Origin: Armatimonadota bacterium
Lineage (GTDB): Bacteria > Armatimonadota > Zipacnadia > JAUWAU01
NCBI GenBank assembly: GCA_030601885.1
Contig: JAUWAU010000008.1
Coordinates: 163,550 to 227,549, forward strand
Direction: 5' to 3'
DNA length: 64,000 nucleotides
The translations under genes and the position numbers were made by a program. A model generated the notes under the pieces. That model worked only from the letters and a program-made list of their open reading frames with translations. It ran no database searches and was not told the DNA's origin. This document shows, in pieces, positions 1-9,412 of this stretch; position 1 is the first letter of the stretch; each line of letters opens with the position of its first letter.

Positions 1-2
1 AG

Positions 3-1511
3 AAGCCGCTGGTGTATGCAGAGCGCGATGGCTCCGTCGTCTTCGCCTCGGAGCTGCGGTCCATTCTCGTGGATCAATCGGTGGACACCTCGATACTCGC
101 CGAATCGCTCGAGGACTTCTTCCGGTTTGGCTACGTGCCTTGGCCCAACACGATATTCCGCGACGTGAAGAAGCTGCCGCCGGCGCATCTGTTAGTGGCC
201 GAGGATGGCCGTGTCCGTGTCGAACGCTATTGGCAGCTCCGCTTCGACAGGATTGTTCCCAGGTCAGAGGGCGAGGCCGTCGAGGAGCTGCTCGAACTCC
301 TGCGCGAGTCCATACAACTGCGCCTCATCAGCGATGTGCCGTTGGGCGCCTTTCTCAGCGGCGGGGTGGACTCCAGCATCATCGTCGCACTCATGAGCGA
401 GGCAAGCAGCGGGCCGGTGGAAACGTTCTCGATAGGCTTCGAGGAGTCCGACTACGACGAACGGGCCCATGCGAGGCGCATCGCGGAGAGATATGGCACC
501 ACGCATCACGAGTTCGTGGTGCGGCCAGATATGGCGGCCATACTGCCGGAGATCGTGTGGCACTACGGCGAGCCGTACGCGGATGCCTCCGCAGTGCCCA
601 CGTTCTTCCTCTCGCGACTGACTCGTCAGCATGTGACCGTCGCGCTCAACGGGGATGGCGGGGACGAGCTGTTCGCCGGCTATCCGCGGTATGCTCTCTC
701 CCTTGGCCGGCGGCCCGAGTATCGAAGCGCCGCGCTCGCGCTCCCGCTGGCAGTGGCTCGTGTACCAGGCGCTGCGAAGGCAATCAATGGGGTGGCGCAG
801 GGCGTGCTCGGCCTGATCCCCTCTCGGCGCGGATCGATTGCGAAGGTGCGGGATGGTTTTCGGTACCTGGCAATGACTCCGCTACAGCGCCATTGGCGGC
901 ATGTGGCCCATCTGCATCACGGAGACCCCAGAGCGCTGCTGGCGGCGGACGTTATCGCCCAGCTCGACCATCGCGATCCGTGGGACGCCTACGCGGCGAA
1001 GTGTGGGCTGCCCGCCGAGGGCGTGGACCCGCTGAATCAGTTATTGACGGCCGATCTGCTGACGTACCTTCCCGACGACTTGCTGGTGAAGGTGGACATC
1101 GCCGCCATGTCGCAGGCTCTGGAGCCGAGGTCGCCGTTCCTGGACCATAAGGTGGCCGAGTTCGCTGCCTCGCTGTCGCCGGATCTGAAACTACGAAACG
1201 GGGCAGCGAAGTACCTACTGCGCAAGGCGGCAGCCGGCTTGGTGCCGACGGAAAACCTGAACCGGCGGAAGCAGGGCTTCGCAATGCCGGTGGGACACTG
1301 GCTGCGGCACGACCTCAAGGATCTGGCTCATGATGTCCTGCTGTCGCCAACCGCGCGCCAGCGTGGACTGCTGAATACCGAGGAAGTGAGCCGTCTTCTT
1401 CAGGAGCACGTCTCCGGCACTCGCCGGCACGACGAGCGCCTGTGGAAGCTGCTCATGCTCGAGCTGTGGTTTCAGCGGTGCGTTAATGGACAGAGCGCGG
1501 TCGCGACCTGA
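3..1511 (+). CDS. asnB: Asparagine synthase (glutamine-hydrolysing)-like, 5' truncated by window edge
   Basis: The frame is open from the window edge, so the N-terminal glutaminase domain lies outside. About 502 residues are visible. The first residues (KPLVYAERDG...) match the end of the class II glutamine amidotransferase domain; the rest is the AMP-forming synthetase domain with the PP-loop SGGVDSS near residue 119 and a second conserved stretch NGDGGDELFAGY near 218. Such enzymes convert aspartate to asparagine, but in polysaccharide loci homologues often amidate sugar acids or peptides. It is followed, with only a short gap, by glycosyltransferases on the same strand, so a role in surface-polysaccharide modification is a reasonable inference. 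The first ATG or GTG in the window is not the real start. Confidence 0.9.
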   Translation, partial: KPLVYAERDGSVVFASELRSILVDQSVDTSILAESLEDFFRFGYVPWPNTIFRDVKKLPPAHLLVAEDGRVRVERYWQLRFDRIVPRSEGEAVEELLELLRESIQLRLISDVPLGAFLSGGVDSSIIVALMSEASSGPVETFSIGFEESDYDERAHARRIAERYGTTHHEFVVRPDMAAILPEIVWHYGEPYADASAVPTFFLSRLTRQHVTVALNGDGGDELFAGYPRYALSLGRRPEYRSAALALPLAVARVPGAAKAINGVAQGVLGLIPSRRGSIAKVRDGFRYLAMTPLQRHWRHVAHLHHGDPRALLAADVIAQLDHRDPWDAYAAKCGLPAEGVDPLNQLLTADLLTYLPDDLLVKVDIAAMSQALEPRSPFLDHKVAEFAASLSPDLKLRNGAAKYLLRKAAAGLVPTENLNRRKQGFAMPVGHWLRHDLKDLAHDVLLSPTARQRGLLNTEEVSRLLQEHVSGTRRHDERLWKLLMLELWFQRCVNGQSAVAT

Positions 1512-1563
1512 TGTGGCCGCACCCAAAGGCAAGGCAATCGCAGTTCATTCACGTGATTCGGTC

Positions 1564-2724
1564 ATGACTGACGGCAGCTCCAACGCCCAAAAAGTGTGCT
1601 TCATCGCCACGAGCGGAGCGATGGTGCACATGCTCATTGGCCACGGCCAGCAGCGCGTCGGCGGTGCTGAGCTCCAGTTGCTCAAGCTGGCCCGGCACCT
1701 GCGCGACCGTGGTTGGCGCGTGAGCTTCATCGTCGGGGACTACGGACAGCCCGACCGTGCCGAGACAGAAGATGAGATCGTGCTCTACAGGGCGCATCGT
1801 CCCAGAGGGAGCAGGGAATCGGCGTTGCGCTTCGCTCTCTGCTCATTGCCCCGCTTGTGGCGGGCACTGCGGGCGGCCGGGGCTCAGGTGTATGTGCAGC
1901 GTTGCGCTAATTGGGTTGCCGGACCGATAGCCTGGTATTGTCGCCGCTCAGGTCGTAGGTTCGTTTTCTCCCTTGCCTCCATCACCGATGCGCTGTGCAA
2001 CCAGGAAAGCGAGTTTCTTAAATCGCCGCCCGAGCGGTGGCTTTGCCGTCGCGGGCTCCGGCAAGCCGATGCCGTCATCGCGCAAACGCGGGAACAGCTC
2101 GACCTGCTGCGGCGACATCAGGGGCGCGACGCTGTGGTGATACCTAACGTGTGGGAAGCTCCGAATGGCGATATGCCCAAGCCCGAGCCGCGGCGCGTCC
2201 TGTGGGCAGGATCGCTGATTCCGCTGAAGCGGCCCCTGATGCTCTTGGAGGCTGCCGCGCTCGTGCCGGAGGTCGAGTTCATCATGGCGGGTGGCGACAG
2301 CGCCGAACACGAGGACCTGGCAGAGCAGGTGCGAGCACGCGCACAGGCTCTGCCGAACGTGTCCCTGTTGGGCTCAGTGCCCTTTGATGAGCTTAGCATC
2401 CACTACGCGGACGCATGGGCTCTAGTCAACACCTCCCACACCGAGGGCTTTCCCAATACGTTCCTGCAGGCGTGGGCATGCAGGGCGCCGGTCGTGACGA
2501 CTTATGATCCCGACGAGGTGCTGTGCCGCCACGAGATCGGCTTCCATTGTCGCACGGCGGGCGAGCTGGCCGAACGCATACGGACCCTTTGCACGGACAA
2601 GGCTCTGCGGGATCGCATGGGCTGCAGGGCGCAGGAATACGTGCGGAGCCACCATGATCCAGGCGTCGTGATACCAAAGGTCGAGAAGCTGCTGACACAG
2701 TTGATCGACGAGCGCCGAACGTAA
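1564..2724 (+). CDS. GT4-type glycosyltransferase, copy 1 of a tandem pair
   Basis: A 386-residue GT-B fold glycosyltransferase. The N-terminal domain contains a glycine-rich acceptor-site loop (GGAELQLLKLARHL) and the C-terminal domain the nucleotide-sugar site, with the EGFPNTFLQAW motif that carries the conserved glutamates of family GT4. I chose the ATG at 1564 rather than an upstream ATG at 1486, because 1486 would overlap the asparagine synthase by 26 bases and the downstream paralogue starts at the equivalent place. It ends directly at the ATG of the next gene, suggesting translational coupling. Substrate and linkage cannot be told. It most likely acts on the cytoplasmic side in assembly of a lipid-linked oligosaccharide. 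Confidence 0.85.
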   Translation: MTDGSSNAQKVCFIATSGAMVHMLIGHGQQRVGGAELQLLKLARHLRDRGWRVSFIVGDYGQPDRAETEDEIVLYRAHRPRGSRESALRFALCSLPRLWRALRAAGAQVYVQRCANWVAGPIAWYCRRSGRRFVFSLASITDALCNQESEFLKSPPERWLCRRGLRQADAVIAQTREQLDLLRRHQGRDAVVIPNVWEAPNGDMPKPEPRRVLWAGSLIPLKRPLMLLEAAALVPEVEFIMAGGDSAEHEDLAEQVRARAQALPNVSLLGSVPFDELSIHYADAWALVNTSHTEGFPNTFLQAWACRAPVVTTYDPDEVLCRHEIGFHCRTAGELAERIRTLCTDKALRDRMGCRAQEYVRSHHDPGVVIPKVEKLLTQLIDERRT

Positions 2725-3906
2725 ATGGCTGACAGCGGAGCCGGACAACTCAGTTCGAAGCCGTCGGTATGCTTCGTAGCCCCATCCGCACCGATGATCA
2801 GGGTGCTGCTTGGGTCGGGCCCTGCGGAAGCCGGCGGCAGCCAGTTGCAGCTCGGCCTGATGGCGAACATGCTCAGGCACCGCGGCTGGGCTGTGCGGTT
2901 CGTCGTTGGTGACTTCCTTCAGCAGCGTCAAACGACGACGGCGAGCGGGATAGAGCTCATCGCATCCTACGGCCATACGCGGCTCCCGAAAGGGCTGCGC
3001 TTCGTTCTGCATCGCATGCCGCGAATGTGGCGTGCGTTGGGCAAAGCAGCGGCAGACGTATACGTGTGTCAAGGCGTAGGCTGGGAGACCGGGCTCGTCG
3101 CGGCGTTCTGCCGTTTGCATGGGGCGAAATGCATCATCCGCATGGGATCCGCGGCCGACCCATTCTTTGATAGCGATGCTGTGTCATTCATCCCGCGAAA
3201 GGACCGTTGGTTGTCGGCGTATGGCTTGGGTCACGCGCATGTCATAACGGCCCAGACCCAGGAGCAGTTGAGCGCATTGCGCGAGCGCCTGGGCCGGGAT
3301 GGGGTGCTGCTACGAAATGTGTGGCAGGTACCCGATGAGGCAGCGACCTTGAACGGCGCACCGCGGGTCCTGTGGGCGGGCCGCATCGAAGGCGTGAAAC
3401 GCCCTCAGATGTTGCTTGACGTGGCAGAGCGGCTCCAGGACGTTCACTTCGTGATGGCTGGTGGACGGGGAACGCTGCGCGGCGATTGCTTTGACTCGGT
3501 AGAGATACGTGCGCGCGGCATGGCCAACGTGGATTTCCGGGCCTTCGTGCCGCCATCGGAGCTTGACGCTGAATACGCTGCAGCGTCGGCCCTTCTCTGC
3601 ACCTCAGAGATCGAGGGCTTCCCAAACACATTCCTGCAGGCCTGGGGCCACGGGCGGCCAGTAGTGTCGACGTACGATCCGGACGAAGTGATCTGTCGCG
3701 AGCGCGTTGGCGTGCACTGCCGAGATGTCGAGGAGGTAGCTGAGGCAATCAAGTTCATTTGCCGCGACTCGGCCGAGGCCGAGGCGATGGGAGCACGCGG
3801 GCGCGCGTATGTGAAGGCGCACCACTCGCCGGAGGTCGTGATTCCCAAACTGGAGAGACTGCTGCTTGATGTCGTGCGAAGCAATCACGAACAGCAAAGC
3901 GCATGA
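2725..3906 (+). CDS. GT4-type glycosyltransferase, copy 2 of a tandem pair
   Basis: 393 residues, co-linear and clearly paralogous with the preceding protein. Shared blocks include SQLQLGLMANML versus AELQLLKLARHL, the RVLWAG(R/S) linker, EGFPNTFLQAW, TYDPDEV and a C-terminal VVIPK(L/V)E. It starts on the base after the upstream stop codon and overlaps the following methyltransferase by about 40 bases, so these genes form one transcription unit. A tandem duplication followed by divergence is the simplest reading, probably giving two transferases that add successive sugars. The substrate is unknown. Confidence 0.85.
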   Translation: MADSGAGQLSSKPSVCFVAPSAPMIRVLLGSGPAEAGGSQLQLGLMANMLRHRGWAVRFVVGDFLQQRQTTTASGIELIASYGHTRLPKGLRFVLHRMPRMWRALGKAAADVYVCQGVGWETGLVAAFCRLHGAKCIIRMGSAADPFFDSDAVSFIPRKDRWLSAYGLGHAHVITAQTQEQLSALRERLGRDGVLLRNVWQVPDEAATLNGAPRVLWAGRIEGVKRPQMLLDVAERLQDVHFVMAGGRGTLRGDCFDSVEIRARGMANVDFRAFVPPSELDAEYAAASALLCTSEIEGFPNTFLQAWGHGRPVVSTYDPDEVICRERVGVHCRDVEEVAEAIKFICRDSAEAEAMGARGRAYVKAHHSPEVVIPKLERLLLDVVRSNHEQQSA

Positions 3907-4837
3907 CTGCCCCGCTGAGGCCCTGGGCAGATCGGATGCTGCTCAGAACCTGATAGAGGAGCACGTGCAGTACCTGTGGCGCGAGCTCGACGGCGATGTC
4001 CAGCTTAGCGACGCGGCGGCACGCGAGCTTCGGACCTACTATCCCTGGGTAGTACCGGGCTCTGGACACCGGGCTGCTGTGGTGAGGGAGACAATGGTGA
4101 GCCGCCTGCAGTACGCGCTCGAATGGCTCATGAGGCGCGGTCCCGGCCCGAGGGTGCTGGACGCGGGTTGTGGTCTCGGTACCGAAAGCCTGCTGTTCGG
4201 CCAGATCGGCGCAGAGGTAGTGGGCGTGGATCTGTACGAGAAGTACGTCACAGCGGCGCAGGAGCGCCTGGTGCGATTCCAGGCACATCTTGGTAGGCGC
4301 CTGAGGGTCCGGTTTGCCGCCATGAACTTGTTCGATGTCTCGGCCGATGAACCGTTCGACCTCATCTACTGCCGCGAGGCCATCTCGCATATCGAGCCGG
4401 TCAGCGATTTCCTGGACTTCTCGTACTCAAGGCTCGCGCCTCGTGGCCAGTTGGTAGTATCGGACGCAAATGGCACGTGTCTGGCGAACCAGCTTGATCG
4501 CATCAGGATAAGAGGCCGGCGCTGTCTTCAAACCGAGGTCGATCCCGCCAGCGGGAGTGAGGTTCAGGTCGCGCACGAGCGGATTCTGAGCATCCCGCAG
4601 CTGAAATGGCAGCTGCGTCGCGCCGGGTTGCGACCCGTCCATGAGGAGCGGCGAATACACTTGCAGCGCCTTGCGGACTTGCCGGGATTGCCAATCGTGC
4701 GCGCCGTCGCACGCGCTCTGGAGCGTGTGCCCGGCCTCTCGCTGCTGGTATGCACGCACTACGTGATCGGGGCAGAGCGGCCGTCGGAAACCGAGGCAGT
4801 GCACGGGCCGGACTCGGGAGGCAAGAGGTTGTCATGA
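3866..4837 (+). CDS. Class I SAM-dependent methyltransferase
   Basis: 323 residues. The SAM-binding motif I, VLDAGCGLGTESLLFGQIGA, lies around residue 99, followed by the acidic residue that ends strand 2 (VVGVDLYEK) and the motif FDLIYCREAISHI. It is not assignable to a specific sugar, lipid or protein methyltransferase family. Its place between glycosyltransferases suggests that it methylates a glycan or glycolipid. It overlaps the upstream gene by 41 bases and its stop codon overlaps the next ATG (ATGA), typical of coupled genes. The N-terminal roughly 90 residues before motif I are unassigned. Confidence 0.85.
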   Translation: MMSCEAITNSKAHDCPAEALGRSDAAQNLIEEHVQYLWRELDGDVQLSDAAARELRTYYPWVVPGSGHRAAVVRETMVSRLQYALEWLMRRGPGPRVLDAGCGLGTESLLFGQIGAEVVGVDLYEKYVTAAQERLVRFQAHLGRRLRVRFAAMNLFDVSADEPFDLIYCREAISHIEPVSDFLDFSYSRLAPRGQLVVSDANGTCLANQLDRIRIRGRRCLQTEVDPASGSEVQVAHERILSIPQLKWQLRRAGLRPVHEERRIHLQRLADLPGLPIVRAVARALERVPGLSLLVCTHYVIGAERPSETEAVHGPDSGGKRLS

Positions 4838-5943
4838 GGATCGCAATGCTGGGCGTGAAGGCGGTGCCGTGCATCGGTGGGATTCAGCTCTACGCGGAGG
4901 AGGCAGGACGCCGACTGGTGGAACGCGGTCACCAAGTGACCGTTTATTGTCGGCAACAATACCTCGACGGGGACCTGGCACCCGAATACCGAGGGATTCG
5001 ACGACGCATCACTGCGGGCTTCCGCGGCAAGCATTTGGACGCGCCGACGCATACGCTGACGGCAGCATGCGATGTGCTGCGGCGTGACTACGACATCGCC
5101 CACTTCCACGGCGTCGGGCCATCCGCGTTTGCGTCCCTGCTCCGTCTCCGCCCGAAAACGCGGACGGTCGTCACCATGCACGGCCTGGATTGGCAGCGGG
5201 CGAAGTGGGGCTGGTTTGCCACCGCATGTCTCCGAACGGCCGCGAGGTTCGGCCCGGGTGTCGCAGACCAGATAACGTGCGTGTCCCGCTCCGATGCACG
5301 TTTCTTCGAGGCACGACTCGACAGACAAGTTGTGCACACGCCCTGCGCCATCACAGAGCAGCCTCTTGCTGCTCCAGACGAAATACGAGCGTACGGACTG
5401 GAAGGTGACGACTACATTCTCTTCGTGTCACGCTTGGTGCCGGAAAAGGGATGCCACTACCTACTAGAAGCATACCAGCGCCTAAAGCCAGACAGGAAGC
5501 TCGTCATAGCAGGGGGGAGCAACTACGCGGATCCGTACGCCGAGTCGCTCAAGCAGCAGGCAAACGAGAACGTCATCTTTACCGGCTACGTCCGAGGCAA
5601 ACTCCTCCGAGAATTATACTCGAATGCATACCTCTTCGTGCAGCCTTCCGACCTCGAAGGCATGCCCTTTAGCTTGCTGGAGGCCCTGAGCTACGGCCGC
5701 TGCGTGCTCGCCAGCGATATCCCTGGCAATCTCGAGGCGATCGGCGGCCAGGGGTTCACCTTCCAAGCCGGCGATGTCGATGAGTTGTCTGCAAAGTTGC
5801 GTTCTCTCCTCGATAGCCCCGACGTGGTGACGGCACAGCGTGACTCCGCCCTGGAATACGTCCGCCGCGAGCGCACTTGGGACAAGACCGTGGACGCCCT
5901 CGAGAGCGTCTACGAACGCGCCCTCAACGGCCGTCGCGGTTGA
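4834..5943 (+). CDS. GT4 glycosyltransferase
   Basis: 369 residues, a canonical GT-B protein beginning MRIAMLGVKAVP with the acceptor loop GGIQLYAEEAGRRL. It carries the RLVPEKG donor-site motif and the E-x7-E segment DLEGMPFSLLEALSYG. I set the start at the ATG that overlaps the methyltransferase stop codon (ATGA); an in-frame start at 4750 would lie deep in the upstream gene. It differs from the two upstream GT4 proteins, resembling more the common exopolysaccharide mannosyl- or galactosyltransferases. It is the last gene before a 165-base gap and so may end the first transcription unit of the island. Confidence 0.88.
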   Translation: MRIAMLGVKAVPCIGGIQLYAEEAGRRLVERGHQVTVYCRQQYLDGDLAPEYRGIRRRITAGFRGKHLDAPTHTLTAACDVLRRDYDIAHFHGVGPSAFASLLRLRPKTRTVVTMHGLDWQRAKWGWFATACLRTAARFGPGVADQITCVSRSDARFFEARLDRQVVHTPCAITEQPLAAPDEIRAYGLEGDDYILFVSRLVPEKGCHYLLEAYQRLKPDRKLVIAGGSNYADPYAESLKQQANENVIFTGYVRGKLLRELYSNAYLFVQPSDLEGMPFSLLEALSYGRCVLASDIPGNLEAIGGQGFTFQAGDVDELSAKLRSLLDSPDVVTAQRDSALEYVRRERTWDKTVDALESVYERALNGRRG

Positions 5944-5980
5944 CATCCTTCCGTTTTCGCTCTGGCCCCGGCCCCCGCCC

Positions 5981-5997
5981 TTGTAATAAGTTTACAA
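5981..5997. promoter_or_regulatory. Short inverted repeat upstream of the sugar-transferase gene
   Basis: TTGTAA and its complement TTACAA are separated by five bases in the 165-base gap before the sugar transferase. The surrounding 30 bases are unusually AT-rich for this window and a TATACC hexamer follows at 6002. This could be an operator or part of a promoter. The element is short enough to arise by chance. Confidence 0.3.
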
Positions 5998-6108
5998 ATC
6001 GTATACCAGTGCCTAGAAGAAGAGTGGTATCGTTTCGCGCAAGTCCGAGGTACTGATCTGTGCGGGGCAGAGTGTTCCGGAGCCGGAAGGCGGGAAGGAA
6101 GAGGGCGC

Positions 6109-6822
6109 GTGTCTGAGACGGCCCCCAACACCACCGTGGCCATCGCCGACGTTTCATCCTCAACCACAGCAGAGAGCCAACCCCCCGCCGCGGCCGCGAT
6201 CGTGAGCGACGGCATCCTCAACGCCGCGACCAAGCGCCTCTTCGACATTGCCGCGGCGTGCTGCGGCCTCGTTCTCTGTGCGCCACTGTGGGCGATCATC
6301 ACGGCTGCCATCAAGCTGAACTCCCGCGGCCCGGTGCTGTTCCGACAGCAACGTCCCGGCAAAGACAAGCATCCATTCGTCCTCCTCAAGTTTCGCACGA
6401 TGTGCGACAATGCGGAAGAGAAACTCCCGCAGGTCATGCATCTCAATTCCGACAACGGCAACGGCGACCCACTGCTCCGCATTCAGAACGACCCGCGAGT
6501 CACGCGCGTCGGGCGATTGCTCCGGATGACGAGCCTGGACGAGACGCCCCAGCTCATCAACATTCTCAAGGGCGACATGAGCCTCGTGGGCCCCAGACCC
6601 ATCAGCCGGCAGCTTGACAATGGCGACCCGCGCACGCATCTACGCCTCGCCGTGCGGCCGGGGCTTACCGGTGTCTGGCAAGTGAGCGGCCGGAAGGAGA
6701 CGGATTGCGACTACATGCTCGAGAAGGACATGGAGTACCTTCGCAACCGCTCCTTCTGGTACGATTTGAAGATAATACTTAAGACCGTCCCCGCTGTTTT
6801 CCGGGGCAACGGGGCATGGTGA
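6109..6822 (+). CDS. Polyprenyl-phosphate sugar-1-phosphate transferase (initiating transferase, short form)
   Basis: 237 residues of the bacterial sugar transferase family (WbaP/WcaJ/PglC type). The chain has the membrane re-entrant segment [20 protein letters not shown] near residue 43, then [12 protein letters not shown], the catalytic stretch [12 protein letters not shown] with its Asp-Glu pair, and [23 protein letters not shown]. It lacks the N-terminal multi-membrane domain of WcaJ, so it is the minimal form. It transfers a sugar phosphate from a nucleotide sugar to undecaprenyl phosphate and starts glycan assembly. It starts with GTG after a GGAAGG ribosome-binding site; about 40 N-terminal residues are low-complexity. 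It overlaps the next gene by seven bases. Confidence 0.92.
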   Translation: MSETAPNTTVAIADVSSSTTAESQPPAAAAIVSDGILNAATKRLFDIAAACCGLVLCAPLWAIITAAIKLNSRGPVLFRQQRPGKDKHPFVLLKFRTMCDNAEEKLPQVMHLNSDNGNGDPLLRIQNDPRVTRVGRLLRMTSLDETPQLINILKGDMSLVGPRPISRQLDNGDPRTHLRLAVRPGLTGVWQVSGRKETDCDYMLEKDMEYLRNRSFWYDLKIILKTVPAVFRGNGAW

Positions 6823-7490
6823 GCGAGAGCATGCCATCGCGCCCTCCGGGACACGTGTGGACGTGGGGAGGTGTATTGGTCCTCCTGGCTGGCGGGGCGA
6901 TCGGGGCGCAGTGCCTGTCGAGGTCGCAGTCGGCGGCCGACATGCCGCTCGAGCGCATCGCATTGGCGGCGACAGGCTGGGAGCGAGTCGAGAACGTCGT
7001 TGATCGTGACCCGGACAAGGGATGGCCGGAAGCAAAGCAGGTGCGGCAGGCGTACGAGGATGCGGAAGGGCGCATCGTACGCGTCACTTTGAAGGGAACG
7101 TACACCAGGCTTGGTGCGCTTCGGGACTATTCGCTCGGTAGCATTGCCGACGGATGGGTTGTTGAAGATTCTGCAGAGGTGTCGCTGGAGGGGGTCCAGT
7201 GGGGCAGCGGACCGGTGCATGCGAGGTGCCAGCGTCTCAGCAAAGGCGACGCCGCCGAGGTCGCACTGAGTTGGTATTGCTCGGTGGACGAGGTGGTGAC
7301 CGACCTGCGGGAGGCAGCGCTGGCAGGATGGCGAGGCCGGCTATTGGGGAAAGCGAAGCCGTGGGCGCAGGTGTATGTGGTAGTTGACGTTGAGGGCGAG
7401 GCCGTCGCGGAGGCCGAGGCGATTGTGAAGGCTGTTGGCGCTAGCATCGCACCACAGCTCAGGGACGTGCTGGTTGACGCAAGCGGGTGA
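6816..7490 (+). CDS. epsI: EpsI-like exosortase-associated protein (DUF3485-like)
   Basis: 224 residues with one N-terminal membrane helix (about residues 14-31) and a periplasmic domain. The order of features fits the EpsI/DUF3485 family that accompanies exosortases: a W-rich strand (TGWERVEN), a LRDYSLGSIADGW stretch at the place where the family usually has a Cys-Leu-Pro-Gly segment, an SWYCSVDEVVTD stretch and a C-terminal amphipathic segment. The usual cysteine motif is not present, so the match rests on order and context. In other bacteria EpsI is fused to or next to the exosortase; here a GT-C gene and a PEP-CTERM gene intervene. The start codon lies inside the end of the upstream gene. 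Confidence 0.6.
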   Translation: MVSESMPSRPPGHVWTWGGVLVLLAGGAIGAQCLSRSQSAADMPLERIALAATGWERVENVVDRDPDKGWPEAKQVRQAYEDAEGRIVRVTLKGTYTRLGALRDYSLGSIADGWVVEDSAEVSLEGVQWGSGPVHARCQRLSKGDAAEVALSWYCSVDEVVTDLREAALAGWRGRLLGKAKPWAQVYVVVDVEGEAVAEAEAIVKAVGASIAPQLRDVLVDASG

Positions 7491-7567
7491 CGACGAGCAG
7501 GGCGAGCTCCGGTGGATGTGGGGCCACCGGGGGTGGAGCCAAGCGCTCCATATGAGGTAGAACATCA

Positions 7568-9319
7568 ATGGCAGCGGAAAGCGAGAGCGTAGCAGTGGCA
7601 ATTCCGAGGGCACGCGAGGCGCCTGCGCGCGCCGTGGATGATCCCATTGCTAAGCTGAATCAGATCTGCAAAGCCATAGCGCTGGGCGTTGCCATCACGG
7701 CTGGTGCCACGGCGCTGTACTTCCACTTCTTCAACGCGCGGTTCAACGGTCTCGTCGAGCCCAGCGCCATGGATCACGCCCAGGTGGCGATGCGTATCGC
7801 TGAGGGCAAGGGTATGACGACGGGCGTGGTGACGCCGTTGGGGTTGCAATTCGCACCTACCGTGCAGGATCATCCGGACCTGGCGAACTCTCCCCTGTAC
7901 CCGTATGCCCTCGCCGCGGCGTTCCGGGTGCGCAGCGTCAGCAATGGTACGGTGGCAGCGTTCAATGGCCTACTCTACCTGCTGACCGTGTGGGCAGTGT
8001 ACGGGTTGGCCAAGGCGGTGTATGGGAAGCCCATCGCCATCCTAGCTGCCGTGCTGTACGGCAGCTCGGCACAGGCGATGGAGATCGGACTCCTCGGTCA
8101 GCCGGTCGCCTTGGGGGGGCTCTTCCTGACGCTCACGCTCTTGGCGTTGTATGTGGTGATGCGTCGAGAATGGGGCTCCACGAATCCGGGGGCTATCGTC
8201 TCAGAGGAGCCGGCTGGAGTCGCAGCCGGTGTGAAGTGGCTCGGCATCGTGGCAGCAGCCCTCCTGTTCGCGCTAACGTACCTGTGTGGGCATGTATCGC
8301 TCTTGCTGCTCGTGCCCCTGCTCCTTATGGTCTGGTTCGGGTTGCGCCGAAGGAAGACGGCTGCTGCTTTTCTCTTTCTCGTCGTCGCCGTCGCTTGCCT
8401 CGCACCGTGGTTCTACTACAACTACCAGCGGACCAAGACGCTACTGCCGCCGCTGCAGACATCGCAGGTGGTCACGAGGACAAAGGCCTACCCTGGCATG
8501 AGCGCATTGCGCGAAGTATCCGAGGCCGTGCCAGCCCCTGTGAGTTTCGCGATCGGGCACCCGGCGGAGATCGGGCTCAAGTTCGTCAACGGCCTCATCC
8601 AGCTCTACCGGAGGCTGCCACGGGGTCTGGGCATCTACCTGTTCCCCTTCTTCGTCATTGGCGCATTCTGGGCCAAGGGGAGCCGGGAGGCACGAGCGCT
8701 CTGGCGAGCCGTGATCGCGATAATAGCCATCCAGATCGCCGCTGCCTGCCTCTCTGACTTGACGGTCTCGGCGACTCGAGTGTTGGTGCCCGTGGCCACG
8801 TGCCTTGCAGCCGGCGCCTTCGTTCAGTTTGTCGGAGCAACGGTTCGGTCCCGGGCAGCGCGGGGATGGCTGACCGTTTTGCTCATCGCCGCAGCCGTCT
8901 TTCCGTACGCAGTGAGCGTCACGCTCGCCGGCAAGGAACTGCCACACCCGTCGTACCCAAATCTGGCCTGGCTGCGAGACGCTCGATATCCTGCAGGCCA
9001 TCCCGAACAGGGCCAATTGGTTGTGCCCGAGGACGCTGTCATTGCCACTAACGTCCCGAGTGCGGTCGCGTGGTACACGGGCCGTACGGCCCTCTGGCTG
9101 CCAGCTCACAAGGGGGGGCTCGAGGCCCTCCAGAGCAATGGTGCTGACATAGACTACGTGTATCTGTCCCGCGGGCAGGTCGCCTATCCTGAGGAGGCTG
9201 AGCCGGACTTCTGGATGCAGATGCTGGCTCGTCCGGACCCCAATCAGATCGCAAATCTCGGCAGGGCCGCTGTCCTGCCGGGTGGTGAACTCCTCATCGA
9301 GCTGAAGAAGGGCTCGTGA
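7568..9319 (+). CDS. GT-C fold membrane glycosyltransferase (ArnT/PMT-like)
   Basis: 583 residues with about eleven to twelve predicted membrane helices. The HPDLANSPLYPYALA segment after the first large loop matches the conserved region of family GT39/GT83-like transferases, in which an acidic residue in the first periplasmic loop (here SAMDHAQVAMRIAEGKG) serves catalysis. These enzymes use polyprenyl-phosphate sugars as donors on the periplasmic side. The C-terminal 130 residues form a soluble domain. In an exosortase island such a protein may glycosylate sorted proteins or the exopolysaccharide. It is separated from the EpsI-like gene by 77 bases; the donor is unknown. Confidence 0.75.
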   Translation: MAAESESVAVAIPRAREAPARAVDDPIAKLNQICKAIALGVAITAGATALYFHFFNARFNGLVEPSAMDHAQVAMRIAEGKGMTTGVVTPLGLQFAPTVQDHPDLANSPLYPYALAAAFRVRSVSNGTVAAFNGLLYLLTVWAVYGLAKAVYGKPIAILAAVLYGSSAQAMEIGLLGQPVALGGLFLTLTLLALYVVMRREWGSTNPGAIVSEEPAGVAAGVKWLGIVAAALLFALTYLCGHVSLLLLVPLLLMVWFGLRRRKTAAAFLFLVVAVACLAPWFYYNYQRTKTLLPPLQTSQVVTRTKAYPGMSALREVSEAVPAPVSFAIGHPAEIGLKFVNGLIQLYRRLPRGLGIYLFPFFVIGAFWAKGSREARALWRAVIAIIAIQIAAACLSDLTVSATRVLVPVATCLAAGAFVQFVGATVRSRAARGWLTVLLIAAAVFPYAVSVTLAGKELPHPSYPNLAWLRDARYPAGHPEQGQLVVPEDAVIATNVPSAVAWYTGRTALWLPAHKGGLEALQSNGADIDYVYLSRGQVAYPEEAEPDFWMQMLARPDPNQIANLGRAAVLPGGELLIELKKGS

Positions 9320-9412
9320 GGCAGCTGACCCCCATTTCCGGGGCACAATCTCGGAGGGAGGTGGTGTCGTGTCAACAGAGATGCGCACTCCAAGTAGAAA
9401 GGAGGTGAACTC

